A stretch of DNA of 64,000 nt. Source: Lachnospiraceae bacterium. Lineage in GTDB: Bacteria; Bacillota; Clostridia; Lachnospirales; Lachnospiraceae. Each line of letters starts with the position of its first letter. Position 1 is the stretch's first letter. Shown here in pieces: positions 62,410 to 64,000 of this stretch. Where the stretch lies: positions 1-64,000 of the forward strand of contig JAFSTN010000028.1 in the NCBI GenBank assembly GCA_017450485.1, read 5' to 3'. The notes under the pieces are model-generated. The model had not been told where the DNA came from. It saw only the letters and a list, made by a program, of their open reading frames with translations, and did not search any database. The position numbers were made by a program, and so were the translations under genes.

Positions 62410-63747
62410 ATGAATATAGTTCTATTATCGGGTGGCTCGGGTAAGCGTCTGTGGCCGCTTTCAAACGACATCAGATCCAAGCAGTTCATAAAAATATTCC
62501 GTACATCAGATGGTAATTACGAATCCATGGTGCAGAGAATGTACAGGATGCTCCGGGAAGTCGATCCCGAAGCCGTGATAACCATTGCGACATCCAAATC
62601 CCAGGTTTCTTCCATACATAACCAGATAGGCACACAGGTCGGCATATCTGTGGAGCCGTGCAGGCGGGATACTTTTCCGGCCATAGCGCTGGCAGCATCC
62701 TATCTGTATCATGTGCAGGGGGTAGGAGAGGACGAACCGGTCATAGTATGTCCGATCGACCCTTATGTGGAAGCCGATTATTTTCGCACACTTTCCGTGT
62801 TAAGCGCGCATGTCGCGGAAGCGGATGTCAATCTGTCACTCATGGGTATCGAACCCACATATCCCAGCGAGAAATACGGATATGTTATCCCTACCACAAA
62901 AGAAGAATTCAGTCCGGTGGCAGCTTTTAAAGAAAAACCCGATATGGAAACCGCCCGCAGTTATATAGAGCAGGGAGCTTTGTGGAATGCGGGTGTATTC
63001 GGATTCAAGCTCCGCTATATGCTGAATAAGGCCGAAGAGATCCTCGGAACATCGGATTATAAGACACTTTTTGATACATATGATACGCTGACCAGGATCA
63101 GCTTCGATTATGCCGTGGGCGAGAAAGAACCGCTGATAGACGTTCTGCGTTTCTCAGGAGAGTGGAAGGATCTGGGTACCTGGAATACGCTGACCGAGGC
63201 TATGGACGATACCGTGATAGGACAGGGTATCATGAACGACAGCTGTGAGAACGTGAGCATATTGAATGAACTGGATATGCCCATCCTGGCTATGGGGCTT
63301 AAGGATATGGTCATAGCAGCAAGTCCTGAAGGCATACTTGTTTCTGATCTGCATCAGTCAAGTTATATCAAGCCGTATGTGGATTCTTTGGATGGGGAAG
63401 TCCGGTTCGCCGAGAAGTCATGGGGCGAATTCCGGGTCATTGATATAGAGGAAGACAGCCAGACGATAAGAGTCACGCTCAATCCCGGTCATGAAATGAA
63501 TTATCACTCTCACGAGCATCGGGATGAGGTCTGGACGATCCTCAGCGGATCGGGCGCATCCATCGTGGATGGCGAGGTAAGGCGAGTGGGCCCCGGAGAC
63601 GTGATCCGTATTCCGGTCGGTGCCAGACATATGATCCACGCATTCGATACGCTCAGAGTCATGGAGGTCCAGCTGGGGGCTGACATCCGTGTTGCAGATA
63701 AGATCAAATACGATAAGCCGGAGAATTGGCTCAATGAAACAGAGTGA
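62410..63747 (+). CDS. manC: Mannose-1-phosphate guanylyltransferase (ManC, bifunctional type)
   Basis: 445 residues. The N-terminal nucleotidyltransferase begins MNIVLLSGGSGKRLWPLSND with the GTP-binding GGSGKRLWPLS loop and continues to about 300. The C-terminal cupin region (about 345-430) has HSHEHRDEVWTILSG and PGDVIRIPVGARH, as in ManC/AlgA proteins that also carry phosphomannose isomerase activity. It makes GDP-mannose from mannose-1-phosphate and GTP. Starts at 62410 (GGGG upstream); GTG 62383 and ATG 62389 are in frame but less likely. Confidence 0.9.
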   Translation: MNIVLLSGGSGKRLWPLSNDIRSKQFIKIFRTSDGNYESMVQRMYRMLREVDPEAVITIATSKSQVSSIHNQIGTQVGISVEPCRRDTFPAIALAASYLYHVQGVGEDEPVIVCPIDPYVEADYFRTLSVLSAHVAEADVNLSLMGIEPTYPSEKYGYVIPTTKEEFSPVAAFKEKPDMETARSYIEQGALWNAGVFGFKLRYMLNKAEEILGTSDYKTLFDTYDTLTRISFDYAVGEKEPLIDVLRFSGEWKDLGTWNTLTEAMDDTVIGQGIMNDSCENVSILNELDMPILAMGLKDMVIAASPEGILVSDLHQSSYIKPYVDSLDGEVRFAEKSWGEFRVIDIEEDSQTIRVTLNPGHEMNYHSHEHRDEVWTILSGSGASIVDGEVRRVGPGDVIRIPVGARHMIHAFDTLRVMEVQLGADIRVADKIKYDKPENWLNETE

Positions 63748-63759
63748 TCGGGGGACAGT

Positions 63760-64000
63760 ATGAAACTGGATTATAAAAGGACTTTTTTTATAGGATTGGC
63801 ATTTCTGTCAATCTGTGCATTCTGGCAGATGTATGACAACATCATACCGCTCATGCTTCAGCGGACGTTTCATTTAAATGAGACGATCACCGGTGCGATC
63901 ATGGCGCTTGATAATGTTCTGGCGGTATTCCTTTTGCCGATACTCGGTACGATATCCGACAGGGTTGACACCCCGATGGGACGACGCACCCCGTTTGTCA
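63760..64000 (+). CDS. MFS/GPH-type sugar transporter, N-terminal part (cut by the window edge)
   Basis: The first 80 codons of a membrane transporter running off the window. It begins MKLDYKRTFFIGLAFLSICA and continues into helices two and three; TISDRVDTPMGRRTPF matches the D-x(2-5)-GRR loop after helix 2 of the MFS and the GPH (glycoside-pentoside-hexuronide) superfamily. GGGGGACAG is the ribosome site, 12 nt after manC. A sugar importer for the mannose pathway is likely; substrate not readable. Confidence 0.7.
   Translation, partial: MKLDYKRTFFIGLAFLSICAFWQMYDNIIPLMLQRTFHLNETITGAIMALDNVLAVFLLPILGTISDRVDTPMGRRTPFV

Noticed and set aside
1-64000. CRISPR arrays, rRNA operons, insertion sequences with DDE transposases
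   Set aside because: No regularly spaced direct repeats, rRNA-like stretches or DDE transposase frames were seen anywhere in the window.

Overview
The window looks like chromosome of a motile, anaerobic, carbohydrate-fermenting Firmicute of the family Lachnospiraceae; the genus is not determined. Support comes from the conserved order hup - rqcP - divIC - tilS - hpt - ftsH, a short (type 3) prolyl-tRNA synthetase, a flagellin/FliS pair beside a large Lachnospiraceae-type flagellar-associated protein, several long lipoproteins with acidic or Ser/Thr-rich linkers, and sugar ABC transporters encoded without their own ATPase. GC content appears to be in the mid-to-high 40s. No rRNA gene, complete tRNA or CRISPR array was seen.

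Layout. (1) 1-4057: the right part of a mobilizable element: oriT-like hairpin, MobA/MobL relaxase, a 59-residue GTG-start protein, and a large serine recombinase whose promoter is straddled by an inverted repeat. It ends in nested hairpins against a tRNA-like T-arm/acceptor end. (2) 4111-8144: an LplABC-type importer (two permeases, then a lipoprotein). (3) 8149-16352: cca, a PEGA-domain lipoprotein, then the housekeeping cluster. (4) 16594-24780: cytoplasmic GH13, trmO, an O-antigen-ligase-like membrane protein, proS, a lipid kinase and fba. (5) 24787-30424: acetyltransferase, alanine/glycine symporter, cyclophilin, a beta-helix/LprI lipoprotein and a C39-like protein. (6) 30475-35386: a flagellar block (1014-residue protein, flagellin, FliS). 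(7) 35412-41790: galK, nth, a hybrid histidine kinase, and an ECF S component overlapping coaX. (8) 41829-48793: a 36-residue membrane peptide, then a six-gene run (VanW, a HypE C-half protein, Lrp/AsnC, aminotransferase, TerB-AAA+ ATPase, 101-residue protein) and a Met-rich coiled protein. (9) 48842-64000: deoC - MutS-like ATPase - lacI, then a beta-mannan oligosaccharide locus.

How the genes work together. The best-resolved system is the mannan locus. A LacI regulator faces two operator-like palindromes about 185 bp apart, the promoter-proximal one just downstream of the promoter. The importer (52653-56071) would bring in acetylated (gluco)manno-oligosaccharides. An SGNH esterase with a C-terminal accessory domain (CE17-like) would deacetylate them, GH130_2 would phosphorolyse the chain to Man-1-P, the 2-epimerase would convert mannobiose to Man-Glc, and GH130_1 would cleave that. 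ManA and ManC follow, so Man-1-P could pass straight into GDP-mannose. No endo-mannanase, GH36, GH1, GH3 or phosphomannomutase lies in the window. This resembles the locus described in Roseburia intestinalis, so it is not new as a whole.

The less-described material includes a possible FliK-like C-terminus on the 1014-residue flagellar-block protein, the TerB-AAA+ / 101-residue pair, the stand-alone HypE C-half, the MutS-like ATPase with Asn in its Walker B, the beta-helix/LprI lipoprotein beside a C39-like protein, and three genes whose -10 boxes sit 6-7 nt before the start codon (possible leaderless mRNAs). All functions are inferred from sequence reading alone; no database search was run.
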